A stretch of DNA of 64,000 bases from Sphingomonas sp. NBWT7 (GCF_014217605.1 NZ_CP043639.1:1883501-1947500), one strand, 5' to 3'; counted from the stretch's first letter, positions 8,986 through 18,201 are shown. Numbers and translations: made by a program. The notes: a model not told the origin generated them from the letters alone.

Positions 8986-9990
8986 TCACGCGTCGTCGCG
9001 AGCCGGCTCGCTCACCACGTGCCCGGCAGGGACGATGCACGTCTTCACCTTCTCGCGCTCGGCGAACGCCTGGTGGATCACGCTGCGCGGCGGCACGTCC
9101 TGCGTCAGCCACACGTTGCCGCCGATCACCGATCCCGCGCCGATCGTCACCCGCCCCAGGATCGTCGCCCCGGCGTAGATCACCACGTCGTCCTCGACGA
9201 TCGGATGGCGCGCGATCCCCTTGGTCAGCGCGCCGTCCTCGTCGGTGGGGAAGCTGCGCGCGCCCAGCGTCACCGCCTGGTAGATGCGCACGCGCTCGCC
9301 GATGATTGCCGTCTCGCCGATCACCACTCCGCTGCCGTGGTCGATGAAGAAGCTGCCGCCGATCCGCGCGCCGGGATGGATGTCGATCGCTGTCTCCGAA
9401 TGCGCGATCTCGGCGAGCATCCGCGCCACCAGCGGTGCGCCAAGCTCGTACAGCGCATGCGCCGGGCGGTGGCACACCATCGCGGTGACGAAGGGATAGC
9501 ACAGCAGGATCTCGTCCACGCTGCGCGCCGCGGGATCACCGGTGAAGGCGGCTGCCACGTCGCTGTCGATCAGCCGCCGGATACCGGGCAGCCGCTGCGC
9601 GAAGGTACCGACGATCGCGCGCGCCGCTGCGCCCGCGTCGTCGCCCGTCCCGTTGTGCTGGTGGATCAGCTCCAGCCGCACCTGTTCGGCGAGCCCGGTG
9701 AGCGCGCGGTCGAGCGTCTCGCGCACGTAAGCGGTCTCATTGTCCGGCCGCACCCCACCCGTGCCGAGCCGCAGCGGAAACAGCGCGCCCGCCAGATCGT
9801 CGCGGATCGCCGCCATCACGCGGCGCGAGGGAAACGGCGCCTCGCCAATGCCGACGGCGCGCCGGCGCGATCGCCGCCAGTCGTCACGCGCCGCCTGGAG
9901 GTCCGACGCGAGCGCGTCGAGGTTCCATCCCGCCGCCCCGATCGCCCCCGCTTCGGCCTCGTCGCTCGTCATCGCTTGATCGTCCGTCAT
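8986..9990 (-). CDS. Serine O-acetyltransferase (EpsC/CysE-like)
   Basis: A 334-residue serine acetyltransferase, first step of cysteine synthesis (serine plus acetyl-CoA to O-acetylserine). An N-terminal helical region (about residues 1-190) precedes a left-handed beta-helix of hexapeptide repeats. The family hallmark IDHGSGVVIGETAIIGERV is present, with IHPGARIGGSFF before it and VTIGAGSVIGGNVWL after it. The chain is longer than E. coli CysE (273 residues), as in the EpsC-type enzymes. GGGGA lies four bases from the ATG. It is divergently transcribed from the carboxypeptidase gene, with 177 bases between. A role in sulfur metabolism rather than in the catabolic island is likely. Confidence 0.9.
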   Translation of the reverse strand: MTDDQAMTSDEAEAGAIGAAGWNLDALASDLQAARDDWRRSRRRAVGIGEAPFPSRRVMAAIRDDLAGALFPLRLGTGGVRPDNETAYVRETLDRALTGLAEQVRLELIHQHNGTGDDAGAAARAIVGTFAQRLPGIRRLIDSDVAAAFTGDPAARSVDEILLCYPFVTAMVCHRPAHALYELGAPLVARMLAEIAHSETAIDIHPGARIGGSFFIDHGSGVVIGETAIIGERVRIYQAVTLGARSFPTDEDGALTKGIARHPIVEDDVVIYAGATILGRVTIGAGSVIGGNVWLTQDVPPRSVIHQAFAEREKVKTCIVPAGHVVSEPARDDA

Positions 9991-10167
9991 GATTCCCCCG
10001 CCCCGCTAGCCGATGATGCCTGCCAAGGCGAACCCGCCGCCCGTCCGCCATACCCGGTCGACGACGCGTCGTACGCAGCCCGCTTGCGCCGCGTCGCAAA
10101 TAAAGGGAAGACGGGCTGTCCCTGTCTCCCCGGCGTCCTGCCGGAGTCTCCCCAGAAAAGGTTGTTC

Positions 10168-11811
10168 GTGACCAAGCACTTCCTTCTCGCGCTCGTCGCC
10201 ACCGCCGCTCCTACCGCGCTGTTCGCGCAAGACGCCGCCGCCCCCGCCAAGCCGCCCGCGAAGAGCCACGCCGAGATGGTGAAGGCCGAGGCGGAAGCCG
10301 GCTGGGCCGCAGCACCGGTCGAGGAAACCGAGGTGCGCCACCGCGACAGCGTGACGATCGGCGGCAAGCGCTACGCCTATGTCGCGTCCGCGGGCACGCT
10401 CACCACGCGCGATTCGGAAGGCAAGCCAACCGCGTCGATGTTCTACACCGCCTATACGCTCGACGGGACGAAGCCGGGCACCAAGCGGCCGATCACCTTC
10501 CTATACAACGGCGGGCCCGGCTCGCCCTCCTTCTGGCTGCGCATGGGGTCGTTCGCGCCGATCCGCATCCGCACCACGAACCCAGAATTCGTCCGCCCCG
10601 CGCCGTACGATGTCGGGCCCAATCCAGATTCACTTCTCGACAAGACCGATCTCGTGTTCCTCGACGCGATCGGCTCGGGCTATTCGCGTCCCTTGGGCGA
10701 CATGAAGCCCGAACAATTCTACGGCGTCGACGAGGACGTCGATGTCTTCGCCCGCGCGATCGAACGCTACGTCACCAAGTACAGCCGCTGGATGAGCCCC
10801 AAGTTCATTCTCGGTGAAAGCTACGGCACGCTGCGCTCGGGCGCGCTCGCCTATCAGCTGCAGGATCGCGGCATGGCGCTCAACGGCGTCATCCTGTTGA
10901 GCTCGATCATGAATTACGGCTATCGCCAGCCGGGGCTCGATCAGGTCTATCTCAACTATCTGCCGAGCTACGCCGCGACCGCCTGGTACCATAACCGGAT
11001 CCAGAACCGCCCGGCCGACGTCGCGACGATCGTTGCCGAGGCGCGCGCCTTCGCCACCGGCCCCTACATGGCCGCGCTTGCCAAGGGGCAGCTGATCTCC
11101 CCGCAGGAACGTGATCAGGTCGCGGAGCGGATGAGCCAGCTGATCGGCCTGTCGCCCGAGTTTATCAAGCGCGCCAACCTCCGCATCGATCTCGCCCGCT
11201 TCCAGAAGGAGCTGCTGCGCGGATCGGCGCGCACGATCGGCCGGTTCGATTCGCGCTATCTTGGCATCGATACCGACGCCGCGGGCGAGCGGCCGGAGAC
11301 CGATGCGTCGTCGGACGCGATCTCGGGCGCGTACATCGCCTCGTTCCGCAACTATCTCACCGCGACGCTCGGCTATCAGACCGACCTGCCGTACCGCCTG
11401 TCGGCGCGCGACGGCGCAGGCTGGAACTGGAACTGGAAACACAAGGCGCCCGGCGGCGGCTACGGCAACCAGAACAATCCCAATACCGCGATCGATCTCG
11501 CCGCCGCGATGCGCGGCAACCCTTATCTCAAGGTGCTGTCGATGAACGGCTATTACGATATGGCGACGCCGTTCTTCGGCACGGAGAACGATCTCGGCCA
11601 CATGATGCTCGAGCCCGCGCAGCAGGAGAATTTGCGCTACACCTACTATCCCGCCGGACACATGACGTATCTCAATCCCGACGCGCTGCGCCAGATGAAG
11701 GCCGATCTGTCGCGCTGGTATGACGAGGCGGTGTCCGACGCGCGTTCGGCCACCCCGCCGGTCCCGCCGACGAGCAGCGCCGCTCCGGCGCCCACCGAAA
11801 CCCCGAACTGA
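10168..11811 (+). CDS. S10 family serine carboxypeptidase, secreted
   Basis: A 547-residue peptidase with a Sec signal peptide (TKHFLLALVATAAPTALFA, likely cut after residue 20), so periplasmic or outer-membrane facing. The oxyanion-hole region FLYNGGPGSPSFWL, nucleophile motif ILGESYGTLRSG (Ser about 218), Asp in SMNGYYDMATPFFGTE and His in YYPAGHMTYLNPD make a complete triad of the carboxypeptidase Y family. It should remove C-terminal residues from peptides. The C-terminal tail is Pro/Ser/Thr/Ala-rich. Start: GTG at 10168 with AAAAGG upstream; a TTG two codons earlier is also in frame. The 500 extra in-frame codons before it lie antisense to two other genes and are a GC shadow. Confidence 0.9.
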   Translation: MTKHFLLALVATAAPTALFAQDAAAPAKPPAKSHAEMVKAEAEAGWAAAPVEETEVRHRDSVTIGGKRYAYVASAGTLTTRDSEGKPTASMFYTAYTLDGTKPGTKRPITFLYNGGPGSPSFWLRMGSFAPIRIRTTNPEFVRPAPYDVGPNPDSLLDKTDLVFLDAIGSGYSRPLGDMKPEQFYGVDEDVDVFARAIERYVTKYSRWMSPKFILGESYGTLRSGALAYQLQDRGMALNGVILLSSIMNYGYRQPGLDQVYLNYLPSYAATAWYHNRIQNRPADVATIVAEARAFATGPYMAALAKGQLISPQERDQVAERMSQLIGLSPEFIKRANLRIDLARFQKELLRGSARTIGRFDSRYLGIDTDAAGERPETDASSDAISGAYIASFRNYLTATLGYQTDLPYRLSARDGAGWNWNWKHKAPGGGYGNQNNPNTAIDLAAAMRGNPYLKVLSMNGYYDMATPFFGTENDLGHMMLEPAQQENLRYTYYPAGHMTYLNPDALRQMKADLSRWYDEAVSDARSATPPVPPTSSAAPAPTETPN

Positions 11812-11828
11812 ACTTGGCGGATCGGCGC

Positions 11829-11850
11829 GCGCGGCGACTTGCCGCCGCGC
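11829..11850. terminator. Hairpin between convergent carboxypeptidase and photolyase genes
   Basis: GCGCGGCG (11829-11836) and CGCCGCGC (11843-11850) form eight perfect pairs around a six-base loop, in the 42-base gap between two convergent stops. No T tract follows on either strand, so this is only a possible shared transcription end. Confidence 0.3.
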
Positions 11851-11853
11851 CGG

Positions 11854-13410
11854 TCAGTCCTCGCGCGCCCAGCCCTTTCCGGCCGGCTCCAGCGTGTCCA
11901 GGAACGCCGCGGCGCTGGCGCGATACTCGGCCTGCCGTTCGGGGCTGAAGCGGCGCCACGTCGCGTACATGTTGCGCATGCGCGCGTTGCCCGCGAACCG
12001 TTTCTCGTGCCGCGCGAGAAAGTCCCAGTAGAGCGCGTTGAACGGGCACGCATCGGGCCCGGTCTTCTGCTTCACGTCGTAGCGGCAGCGACCGCAATAA
12101 TCCGACATACGATCGATGTACGCGCCCGATCCGGCATAGGGTTTGGACGCGATCATGCCGCCATCGGCGAACTGGCTCATCCCGATCACGTTGGGCATCT
12201 CGACCCACTCGTACGCGTCGAAATAGACGACCAGGAACCAGTCGGAGATCGCCTGGGGATCGACGCCGGCGAGCATCGCGAAATTGCCCAGCACCATCAG
12301 CCGCTGAATATGGTGCGCATAGGCCTCGCGCCGCGTCTGGTCGACGCTCTGCGCCAGGCAGCGCATCTCGGTCTCGCCGGTCCAGTAGAAGTCGGGAAGC
12401 GGCCGCTTCGCCTTCAGCGCGTTGCGCCCGGCGAACTTGGGCATGTCCCACCAGTACATGCCGCGCATATATTCGCGCCAGCCGATGATCTGCCGCACGA
12501 ACCCCTCGACCGAGTTGAGCGGCGCGTCACCCTTCTCGTACGCCGCCACCGCCGCCGCGCAGACCTCGATCGGATCGAGCAGGCCCAGATTGATGCTCGA
12601 CGACAGACTGCTGTGGTACAGATAATCCTGCCCGGCGATCATCGCGTCCTGATAGCGCCCGAAATCGGGCAGCGCGGTCGTGACGAACTGGTCCAGCGCT
12701 TCCAGCGCCTGCGCGCGCGTTACCGGCAGGCCGAACGGCTCCAGATCGCCGAAATGCCCGGCGAACCGCTTGGCGACGAGATCGAGCACGCCGCGCGTCG
12801 TCTGGTCGGGGGCGAACCGCGCCGGCGCGGGATAGTTCAGCCCACGCGGCGGCGTGCCGCGATTGTCGTGGTCGAAATTCCACTGATCGCCGACGGGCTT
12901 GCCCGCGGGCGTCATCAGCAGTCCCGTGCGGCGCCGCATATCGCGATAGAAATGCTCCATGCGAAACTCGCGCCGCCCCTGCGCCCAGGTGTAGAAATCG
13001 GGCAGCGGACAGACGAAACGATCGTCTTCCAGGATCTCGACCGGCAGCCCGGTTCTATCCGCCCATTCGTCCTGCTGCTGGCGCACGCGATATTCGCCGC
13101 CGGCGACGACGCGGATCGATTCCGGCGCGTGCCGCTCGACCGCGCGGCGCACCTCGCCGGTGAAGCTGTGCGTGTTGCCGTCGGCGTCGAGCGTGACGTA
13201 ATCGACCGTCCAGCCGTCCGCGCGCAGCTCGTCGGCGAAGTGGCGCATCGCGGAGAAGATCAGCGCGATCTTCTTCTTGTGATGCCGGACGTAGGTCGCC
13301 TCATCCCACACCTCCATCATCAGCACGACCGCGTTCGCCTGATCCACGTCGCACAGGCTCGCGAGCGTCGGCGACAGCTGGTCGCCCAGCACCGGGATCA
13401 GGATTGTCAC
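11854..13410 (-). CDS. Fe-S bacterial cryptochrome/(6-4) photolyase, PhrB-like
   Basis: A 518-residue photolyase of the FeS-BCP class, which repairs (6-4) photoproducts in DNA using blue light, FAD and a [4Fe-4S] cluster. The N-terminal Rossmann-like domain starts TILIPVLGDQLSPTLASL; the FAD-binding C-terminal half includes HHIQRLMVLGNFAML and FDAYEWVEMPNVIGMSQFAD. Four cysteines at residues 351, 439, 442 and 455 (MRCL, YCGRC, DACPF) match the cluster ligands known from Agrobacterium PhrB (350, 438, 441, 454) in order and spacing. It is the third gene after the deaminase and HhH genes on this strand, 18 bases after the HhH stop, so probably cotranscribed. Confidence 0.95.
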   Translation of the reverse strand: MTILIPVLGDQLSPTLASLCDVDQANAVVLMMEVWDEATYVRHHKKKIALIFSAMRHFADELRADGWTVDYVTLDADGNTHSFTGEVRRAVERHAPESIRVVAGGEYRVRQQQDEWADRTGLPVEILEDDRFVCPLPDFYTWAQGRREFRMEHFYRDMRRRTGLLMTPAGKPVGDQWNFDHDNRGTPPRGLNYPAPARFAPDQTTRGVLDLVAKRFAGHFGDLEPFGLPVTRAQALEALDQFVTTALPDFGRYQDAMIAGQDYLYHSSLSSSINLGLLDPIEVCAAAVAAYEKGDAPLNSVEGFVRQIIGWREYMRGMYWWDMPKFAGRNALKAKRPLPDFYWTGETEMRCLAQSVDQTRREAYAHHIQRLMVLGNFAMLAGVDPQAISDWFLVVYFDAYEWVEMPNVIGMSQFADGGMIASKPYAGSGAYIDRMSDYCGRCRYDVKQKTGPDACPFNALYWDFLARHEKRFAGNARMRNMYATWRRFSPERQAEYRASAAAFLDTLEPAGKGWARED

Positions 13411-13428
13411 GCGCCCGTGCGCCGGCCG

Positions 13429-13623
13429 CTAGTCGCCCGCGCCGACGCGCAGCTCGCCCGCCGCGGCCTCCGCTTTGCTAGCAAGTCCCGGCACTTCCGC
13501 CAGCTGACGCAGATCGGTGAACCCGCCGCGCTCGCCGCGATAGCGCACGATCTCGAACCCGTGGCCTTCCAGCCCGGGCACCTGGTCGAACTCGTCGGCG
13601 CTCGCCGTGTTGACGTCGATCAT
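13429..13623 (-). CDS. Small helix-hairpin-helix protein (ComEA-like)
   Basis: A 64-residue protein consisting almost entirely of one helix-hairpin-helix DNA-binding unit: IDVNTASADEFDQVPGLEGH, then a second hairpin around LRQLAEVPGLASKAEAAA. It has no signal peptide or membrane anchor, unlike typical ComEA, so it is likely cytoplasmic. The ATG at 13621-13623 overlaps the deaminase TGA as ATGA, which fixes the start; longer in-frame starts lie inside the deaminase gene. Its position between a nucleoside deaminase and a photolyase suggests a nucleic-acid-related role, possibly assisting the repair enzyme, which is inference. Confidence 0.8.
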   Translation of the reverse strand: MIDVNTASADEFDQVPGLEGHGFEIVRYRGERGGFTDLRQLAEVPGLASKAEAAAGELRVGAGD

Positions 13624-14111
13624 AGGTTCGCCTGCTCTTCTTCGGAAAGGTCGGCATCGGGGCCGTAGTATAATTCGGCGCATTCGGCGCGCAGGCACCC
13701 GCCCTCGATCACGATGTCGTCGCGATAGGCGTCGGCGATGAAGCCCAGCGTATCGACGTGGCGCGCCTCGAAATACATTTCGTGCACGTCGTCACGTCCC
13801 GCGCCGTACACCACGCGCCCGACCTTCGACCAGATCGACGCCATGGTGCACATCCCGCACGGCTGCAGCGTCGAATAGAGCGTCGCACCGCGCAGCTCGA
13901 GTTCGCCCGTCGCTTCGCACGCGCGGCGGATCGCCATCATTTCGGCGTGCGCGGTCGCGTCGGGCAATTCCTTCGTCTGGTTGCGCTCGGCGCCGATCAC
14001 CTTGCCGTCTAGCACGATCACGCTGCCGAGTGGCGAGGTCGACGGATCGGATCCTTTCGAGCGCGCGATCCTGATCGCTTCGCGCATCCAGCGTTCGTCA
14101 TCCGAGGTCAT
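13620..14111 (-). CDS. Nucleoside/cytidine deaminase-like zinc protein
   Basis: A 163-residue member of the CMP/dCMP deaminase superfamily. Zinc-binding and catalytic motifs are present: TAHAEMMAIRRA (His ligand and proton-shuttle Glu) and LQPCGMCTMASIWSKVGRVV (PCxxC). It should hydrolytically deaminate a nucleobase or nucleoside, close to guanine deaminase or TadA-like enzymes; the C-terminal ELYYGPDADLSEEEQ region resembles the guanine deaminase-type branch. Start: ATG at 14109-14111 with GAAGGGAAA upstream; a longer frame adds 38 unlikely residues. It is first in a three-gene operon with an HhH protein and a photolyase. Confidence 0.88.
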   Translation of the reverse strand: MTSDDERWMREAIRIARSKGSDPSTSPLGSVIVLDGKVIGAERNQTKELPDATAHAEMMAIRRACEATGELELRGATLYSTLQPCGMCTMASIWSKVGRVVYGAGRDDVHEMYFEARHVDTLGFIADAYRDDIVIEGGCLRAECAELYYGPDADLSEEEQANL

Positions 14112-14232
14112 GGCTTTCCCTTCATCCGGCACAACGCAGCACCTCCAACTTCGCCCCATGCTGCTCTGATCGCGCACATCAAGCCTACATGAAGTCCACC
14201 CAAACCCCCTCTTGCCTCCCCCCAAAAGCCTC

Positions 14233-14243
14233 CTTAATGATCG
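14233..14243 (+). promoter_or_regulatory. Shared 11-mer upstream of SDR/thiolase operon
   Basis: CTTAATGATCG lies 21 bases before the start of the SDR gene, in the 153-base divergent region between the deaminase and SDR genes. The identical 11 bases occur on the opposite strand at 20485-20495, in the control region of the first TetR gene and TonB receptor. This is a candidate operator or promoter part for co-regulation; the match may be chance. Confidence 0.35.
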
Positions 14244-14264
14244 TAAAAACTTTGGGAGGGTCGA

Positions 14265-15047
14265 GTGGAAATTACCAACGAAACCGCGGCAATCGTCACC
14301 GGCGGCGCCTCCGGCCTGGGCCGTGCGACGGCGGAAGCGCTCGCAGCGGCGGGCGTCCGCGTCGCGATCTTCGATCTCAACGAGGAAGCCGGCAGCGAGG
14401 TCGCCGCGGCGATCGGCGGCCTGTTCTGCAAGGTCGACATCACCAGCGAAGAGTCGGTAATCGCCGGCTTAGAACAGGCGCGCGCTGCCAACGGCCAAGA
14501 GCGGATCCTCGTCCACTGCGCGATGGCCAACCGCAAGGGCAAGACGGTCGGCCGCAACAAGCAGACCGGCGAGCTCACCCGCTTCTCGACCGAGGATTTC
14601 GAATTCGCGACGCATGGCATCCTGATCGCCAGTTACCGCCTCGCCTCGCTCTCGGCGCTCGGCATGGCGAGCCTCGACCCGCTCGAAGACGGCGAGCGCG
14701 GCACTATCATCCTCACCTCGTCGGTCGCCGCGCAGGACGCACAGATCGGCCAGATCGCCTATGGTGCGGGCAAGGCGGGGATCAACGGCATGGTGCTGCC
14801 GATGGCGCGCGACCTCATGGATCTCGGCATCCGCGTCAACGCGATCATGCCCGGCATTTTCGGCACGCCGCTGCTCGGCCGGCTGCCGCAGCAGGTGTTC
14901 GACAATCTTAGCGCTTCGGTGCCCTTCCCCAAGCGCCTCGGGAAGCCGACCGAATATGCCTCGCTCGCGCTCGAGCTGATCCGCAACAGCTACTTCAACG
15001 GTCAGTCGATCCGCCTCGACGGCGCGATCCGCATGGCGCCGCGCTGA
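14265..15047 (+). CDS. Short-chain dehydrogenase (3-hydroxyacyl-CoA dehydrogenase-like)
   Basis: A 260-residue classical SDR. Cofactor motif VTGGASGLGRATAEALAAAG with an acidic FDLNEE after beta-2 suggests NAD preference; the active site is ILTSSVAAQDAQIGQIAYGA followed by GKAG (Ser, Tyr, Lys). The architecture and insertion around NRKGKTVGRNK resemble HSD10-type 3-hydroxyacyl-CoA dehydrogenases, so it probably oxidises a beta-hydroxyacyl-CoA just before thiolytic cleavage. Start: GTG at 14265 with GGGAGGG five bases upstream. The thiolase gene follows after 50 bases and the CoA ligase after that, on the same strand. Confidence 0.88.
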   Translation: MEITNETAAIVTGGASGLGRATAEALAAAGVRVAIFDLNEEAGSEVAAAIGGLFCKVDITSEESVIAGLEQARAANGQERILVHCAMANRKGKTVGRNKQTGELTRFSTEDFEFATHGILIASYRLASLSALGMASLDPLEDGERGTIILTSSVAAQDAQIGQIAYGAGKAGINGMVLPMARDLMDLGIRVNAIMPGIFGTPLLGRLPQQVFDNLSASVPFPKRLGKPTEYASLALELIRNSYFNGQSIRLDGAIRMAPR

Positions 15048-15097
15048 TCGGCAAGCGGCAGCGGCATACGATCGAAACGCGCGGCAGGAGAGCGAGC

Positions 15098-16360
15098 ATG
15101 ACCAACGCCTATATCGTCGACGCGGTGCGCACCCCGCGCGGTGCGGGCCGCCCGGGCAAGGGCGCGCTCACCCACCTCCACCCGCAGCATCTCGGTGCAA
15201 CGGTGCTGCGCGCGCTCCGCGAGCGCAACGCGCTCGATACCTCGACGGTCGACGATATCATCTGGTCGACCAGCCAACAGCGCGGCAAGCAAGGCGGCGA
15301 TCTCGGCCGGCTTTCCGCGCTTTTCGCCGGCTATGACGTCAATGCCTCGGGCGTCACGCTCGATCGCTATTGCGGCGGCGGGATCAGCAGCGTCGGCTTC
15401 GCCGCGTCGCAGATCATGGCAGGGTTCGAGGATGTCGTCATCGCCGGCGGCACCGAGATGATGAGCCATCATACCGAGGCGGACGCCTGGGAACAGGGCA
15501 CACCCCTCGCCGCGCTTGGTCGCGCGAAAGGCAATTACGCGCTCTACGACGATCATCCGATTTCGCACGTCGGCATCGCGGCGGACGCGATCGCCGCGAT
15601 GGAGGGGATCGGCCGCGCCGAGCTCGACGCATTCGGCGCCGAGAGCCAGCGCCGCGCCGCGGTGGCGATGGCGGAGGGGCGTTTCGACCGCAGCGTCGTG
15701 CCCGTCCACAACGACGACGGTACCATCGCGCTCGACCGGGAAGAGTTCCCGCGCCCACAGACGACGGCGGAAACGCTCGCGGCGCTGAAGCCGAGCTTTG
15801 TCGCGGTTAACGACGTCGCCGCCGCGCCCGACGGCACGACGATGAAGCAGATGATCCAGCGCAAATATCCCGATCTGGAGTGGGAGCCGGTGCACCATGC
15901 CGGCACCTCTTCGGGCGTCGTCGACGGATCGGCGGCGCTGCTGCTCGCCTCCGCCGAAGGGCTGAAGGCGAACGGATGGACACCGCGCGCGCGCATCGTC
16001 ACCGCGGTGAACCACGGCGATTGCCCGACGCTGATCCTCAACGCCCCCGTGCCCGCCGCGAAAAAGGCGCTCGACCGCGCCGGGCTGACGATCGACGATA
16101 TCGACGTGTGGGAGATCAACGAGGCGTTCGCGGTCGTCACCGAAAAGGCGATCCGCGACCTCGGGCTCGACCGTGCCAAGGTCAACGTCAACGGCGGCGC
16201 GATCGCGCTCGGCCATCCGATCGGCGCGACCGGATCGATGCTGATCGGCACCGCGCTCGACGAGCTCGAACGGACCGGCGGCCGCTACGCGCTGATCACG
16301 CAATGCGCGTTCGGCGGCATGGCGCCGGCGCTGATCATCGAGCGCGTCGACGCGATCTGA
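15098..16360 (+). CDS. Thiolase (acetyl-CoA C-acyltransferase)
   Basis: A 420-residue thiolase that should cleave a 3-ketoacyl-CoA with free CoA. The nucleophilic Cys is in TLDRYCGGGISSVGFA (about residue 92), the His in VNGGAIALGHPIGATGSM (about 373) and the second Cys in ITQCAFGGMAPALIIE (about 403), so the active site is complete. AGGAGAG lies upstream of the ATG. It sits between the SDR and a feruloyl-CoA-synthase-like ligase. The sequence Gly-rich CGGGISS variant and DVNASGV suggest a degradative acetyl-CoA acetyltransferase of the kind found in lipid or terpenoid catabolic clusters rather than biosynthetic PhaA. Confidence 0.93.
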   Translation: MTNAYIVDAVRTPRGAGRPGKGALTHLHPQHLGATVLRALRERNALDTSTVDDIIWSTSQQRGKQGGDLGRLSALFAGYDVNASGVTLDRYCGGGISSVGFAASQIMAGFEDVVIAGGTEMMSHHTEADAWEQGTPLAALGRAKGNYALYDDHPISHVGIAADAIAAMEGIGRAELDAFGAESQRRAAVAMAEGRFDRSVVPVHNDDGTIALDREEFPRPQTTAETLAALKPSFVAVNDVAAAPDGTTMKQMIQRKYPDLEWEPVHHAGTSSGVVDGSAALLLASAEGLKANGWTPRARIVTAVNHGDCPTLILNAPVPAAKKALDRAGLTIDDIDVWEINEAFAVVTEKAIRDLGLDRAKVNVNGGAIALGHPIGATGSMLIGTALDELERTGGRYALITQCAFGGMAPALIIERVDAI

Positions 16361-16386
16361 TCGAGATGCACAAACAGGAGGGCGCT

Positions 16387-18201
16387 ATGGCCGAGGCAGT
16401 GGCGAACGAGACGGCCGAATCCACGGCAAGTACGCTTCCCTATGTCGCGCGCGCAGTCGAAGTCGAGCGCCGCGACGACGGCGCGATCCTGCTCCGCTCG
16501 CCTTACCCGCCGGCCTCGCCCCCGCACTCGATCGCCCACCTGTTCCTCGATCAGGCGGCCAGCCACTCGGACCGGCCGTTCATCCTGCAGCGCGATGCCG
16601 AAGGCGCATGGCGCGGGCTTAGCTACGGCGAGATGGCGGCGCGCGCGCGTGGCTTCGCGCAGTGGCTGCTCGCGCAGCCGGGCGCAGCGGGCGGCGTCCT
16701 GACCCTGTCGGGCAATTCGGTCGCGCACGCGACGGTGATGCTCGGCTGCTACCTTGCCGGCATACCCTCGACCGCGCTCAGCCAGGCGTACAGCCTCGGC
16801 GCCAGCGATCATGCCAAGCTGTGCCACTGCGTCGCCACGATCCGCCCCGGCGTCGTCTTCGTCGAGGCAGGTGCGGCCTATGCCGACGCCATCGCGGCGG
16901 TACGCGCGCTGCTGTCCGACGTCATCACCGTCTCGGCCGATGGCGCCGGCGAGACGATCGCGCTCGATACGCTCACCGCGACGGTCGCGACGCCGGCGGT
17001 AGACTCCGCGTTGGACGCAATCGAGCACGCGACGATCGCCAAATATCTCTTCACCTCGGGTTCGACCGGCATGCCCAAGGCCGTGCCGCAGACGCATGGC
17101 ATGATGGCGGCGATGGTCGCCGCGCGCGCCGGGCTGATGGCCGATCCCGACGAGCGCTGCCCGCCGACGTCGGTCGACTGGATGCCGTGGAGCCATCTCA
17201 GCGCCGGCAACATCGGCTTCAACAACAACATATGGGCCGGTGGCACCCTGTATCTCGACGACGGGCGCCCGCTGCCGGGGCAGTTCGCGACGACACTACG
17301 CAACCTGCTAGAGATAAAGCCGCAGCTGTTCAGTTCGGCGCCGATCGCGTTCGAAATGCTCATCACCGCGCTCGAACGCGATCGGAAGGCAGCAGCGGAC
17401 CTGCTCCCCGGTCTGCGCTGGATGGCCTATGGCGGCGCGGCGCTTTCGCAGGATCTGGCGGACCGCGTGCAGCGGCTCGCGCTCGACGTCATCGGGCGGA
17501 CGATCCCGATCATTACGACCTACGGCTCGACCGAGGTGCAGGGGATTACGATGGTGCACTGGCCGACGCGCGCGGTCGGCATGATCGGCGTTCCCCTGCC
17601 CGGCGTGCTGCTCAAGCTCGCGCCGGTCGGCGACAAGCTGGAGGTGCGCGTGAAGGGCCCGTCGGTGATGGCGGGGTATCTCGGCGCGCCCGAACAGAAT
17701 GCCGCCGCGTTCGACGAGGAAGGTTTCTATTGCCTCGGCGACGCGGCGCGCTTCGTCGATCCGGCCGACCCTACGCTGGGGCTAGCGTTCGACGGGCGTA
17801 TTTCCGAGGATTTCAAGCTGACGAGCGGCACCTGGGTGTCGGTCGGCACGCTGCGCCCGTCGGTTGTCGCCGCGGCCAGCCCGTATCTGCGCGACGTGGT
17901 CGTCACCGGCGCAGACCGGCCGTATCTCGGCGCGCTGGCCTGGCTCGCCGGTGGCGATCTCGATCGTGCTGCGGCCGAGCAGGCGATTGCCGCGCAGCTT
18001 CGCGCATTCAACGCCGCGCAGGGCGGATCGTCGCGCCGTATCGCGCGGCTGCTGTTGCTCGAAGAACCGCCGAGCGTCGCGGCGGGCGAGATCACCGAGA
18101 AGGGCTATATCAACCAGCGCGCGGTGCTCGCCCGCCGCGCGGACGCGGTCGTGCGGCTCTACGCCGCCACCCCCGACGACGCCGTGCTGCTGCTCGTCTG
18201 A
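16387..18201 (+). CDS. Feruloyl-CoA synthase-like AMP-forming ligase
   Basis: A 604-residue adenylate-forming ligase with the layout of feruloyl-CoA synthases (about 620 residues). Motifs: AKYLFTSGSTGMPKAVPQTH (A3), IITTYGSTEVQGITMV (A5), FYCLGDAARFVDPADP and FDGRISEDFKLTSGTWVSVG, the last diagnostic of this branch, and the terminal lysine region GEITEKGYINQRAVLARR. It should activate an aromatic or related unsaturated acid to CoA. Start: ATG at 16387 with AGGAGGG five bases upstream; an ATG seven codons earlier is also in frame. Its 3' end overlaps the convergent ligase gene by 43 bases. Substrate not determinable. Confidence 0.88.
   Translation: MAEAVANETAESTASTLPYVARAVEVERRDDGAILLRSPYPPASPPHSIAHLFLDQAASHSDRPFILQRDAEGAWRGLSYGEMAARARGFAQWLLAQPGAAGGVLTLSGNSVAHATVMLGCYLAGIPSTALSQAYSLGASDHAKLCHCVATIRPGVVFVEAGAAYADAIAAVRALLSDVITVSADGAGETIALDTLTATVATPAVDSALDAIEHATIAKYLFTSGSTGMPKAVPQTHGMMAAMVAARAGLMADPDERCPPTSVDWMPWSHLSAGNIGFNNNIWAGGTLYLDDGRPLPGQFATTLRNLLEIKPQLFSSAPIAFEMLITALERDRKAAADLLPGLRWMAYGGAALSQDLADRVQRLALDVIGRTIPIITTYGSTEVQGITMVHWPTRAVGMIGVPLPGVLLKLAPVGDKLEVRVKGPSVMAGYLGAPEQNAAAFDEEGFYCLGDAARFVDPADPTLGLAFDGRISEDFKLTSGTWVSVGTLRPSVVAAASPYLRDVVVTGADRPYLGALAWLAGGDLDRAAAEQAIAAQLRAFNAAQGGSSRRIARLLLLEEPPSVAAGEITEKGYINQRAVLARRADAVVRLYAATPDDAVLLLV

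Noticed and set aside
8668-11811. 1047-residue open frame that would extend the carboxypeptidase by 500 residues
   Set aside because: The extension runs antisense through the serine acetyltransferase and monooxygenase genes, has low-complexity Arg/Ala composition, and a signal peptide begins at 10168.
11839-13668. 609-residue plus-strand frame over the photolyase
   Set aside because: Antisense shadow; the photolyase has complete motifs and four Fe-S cysteines at expected spacing.
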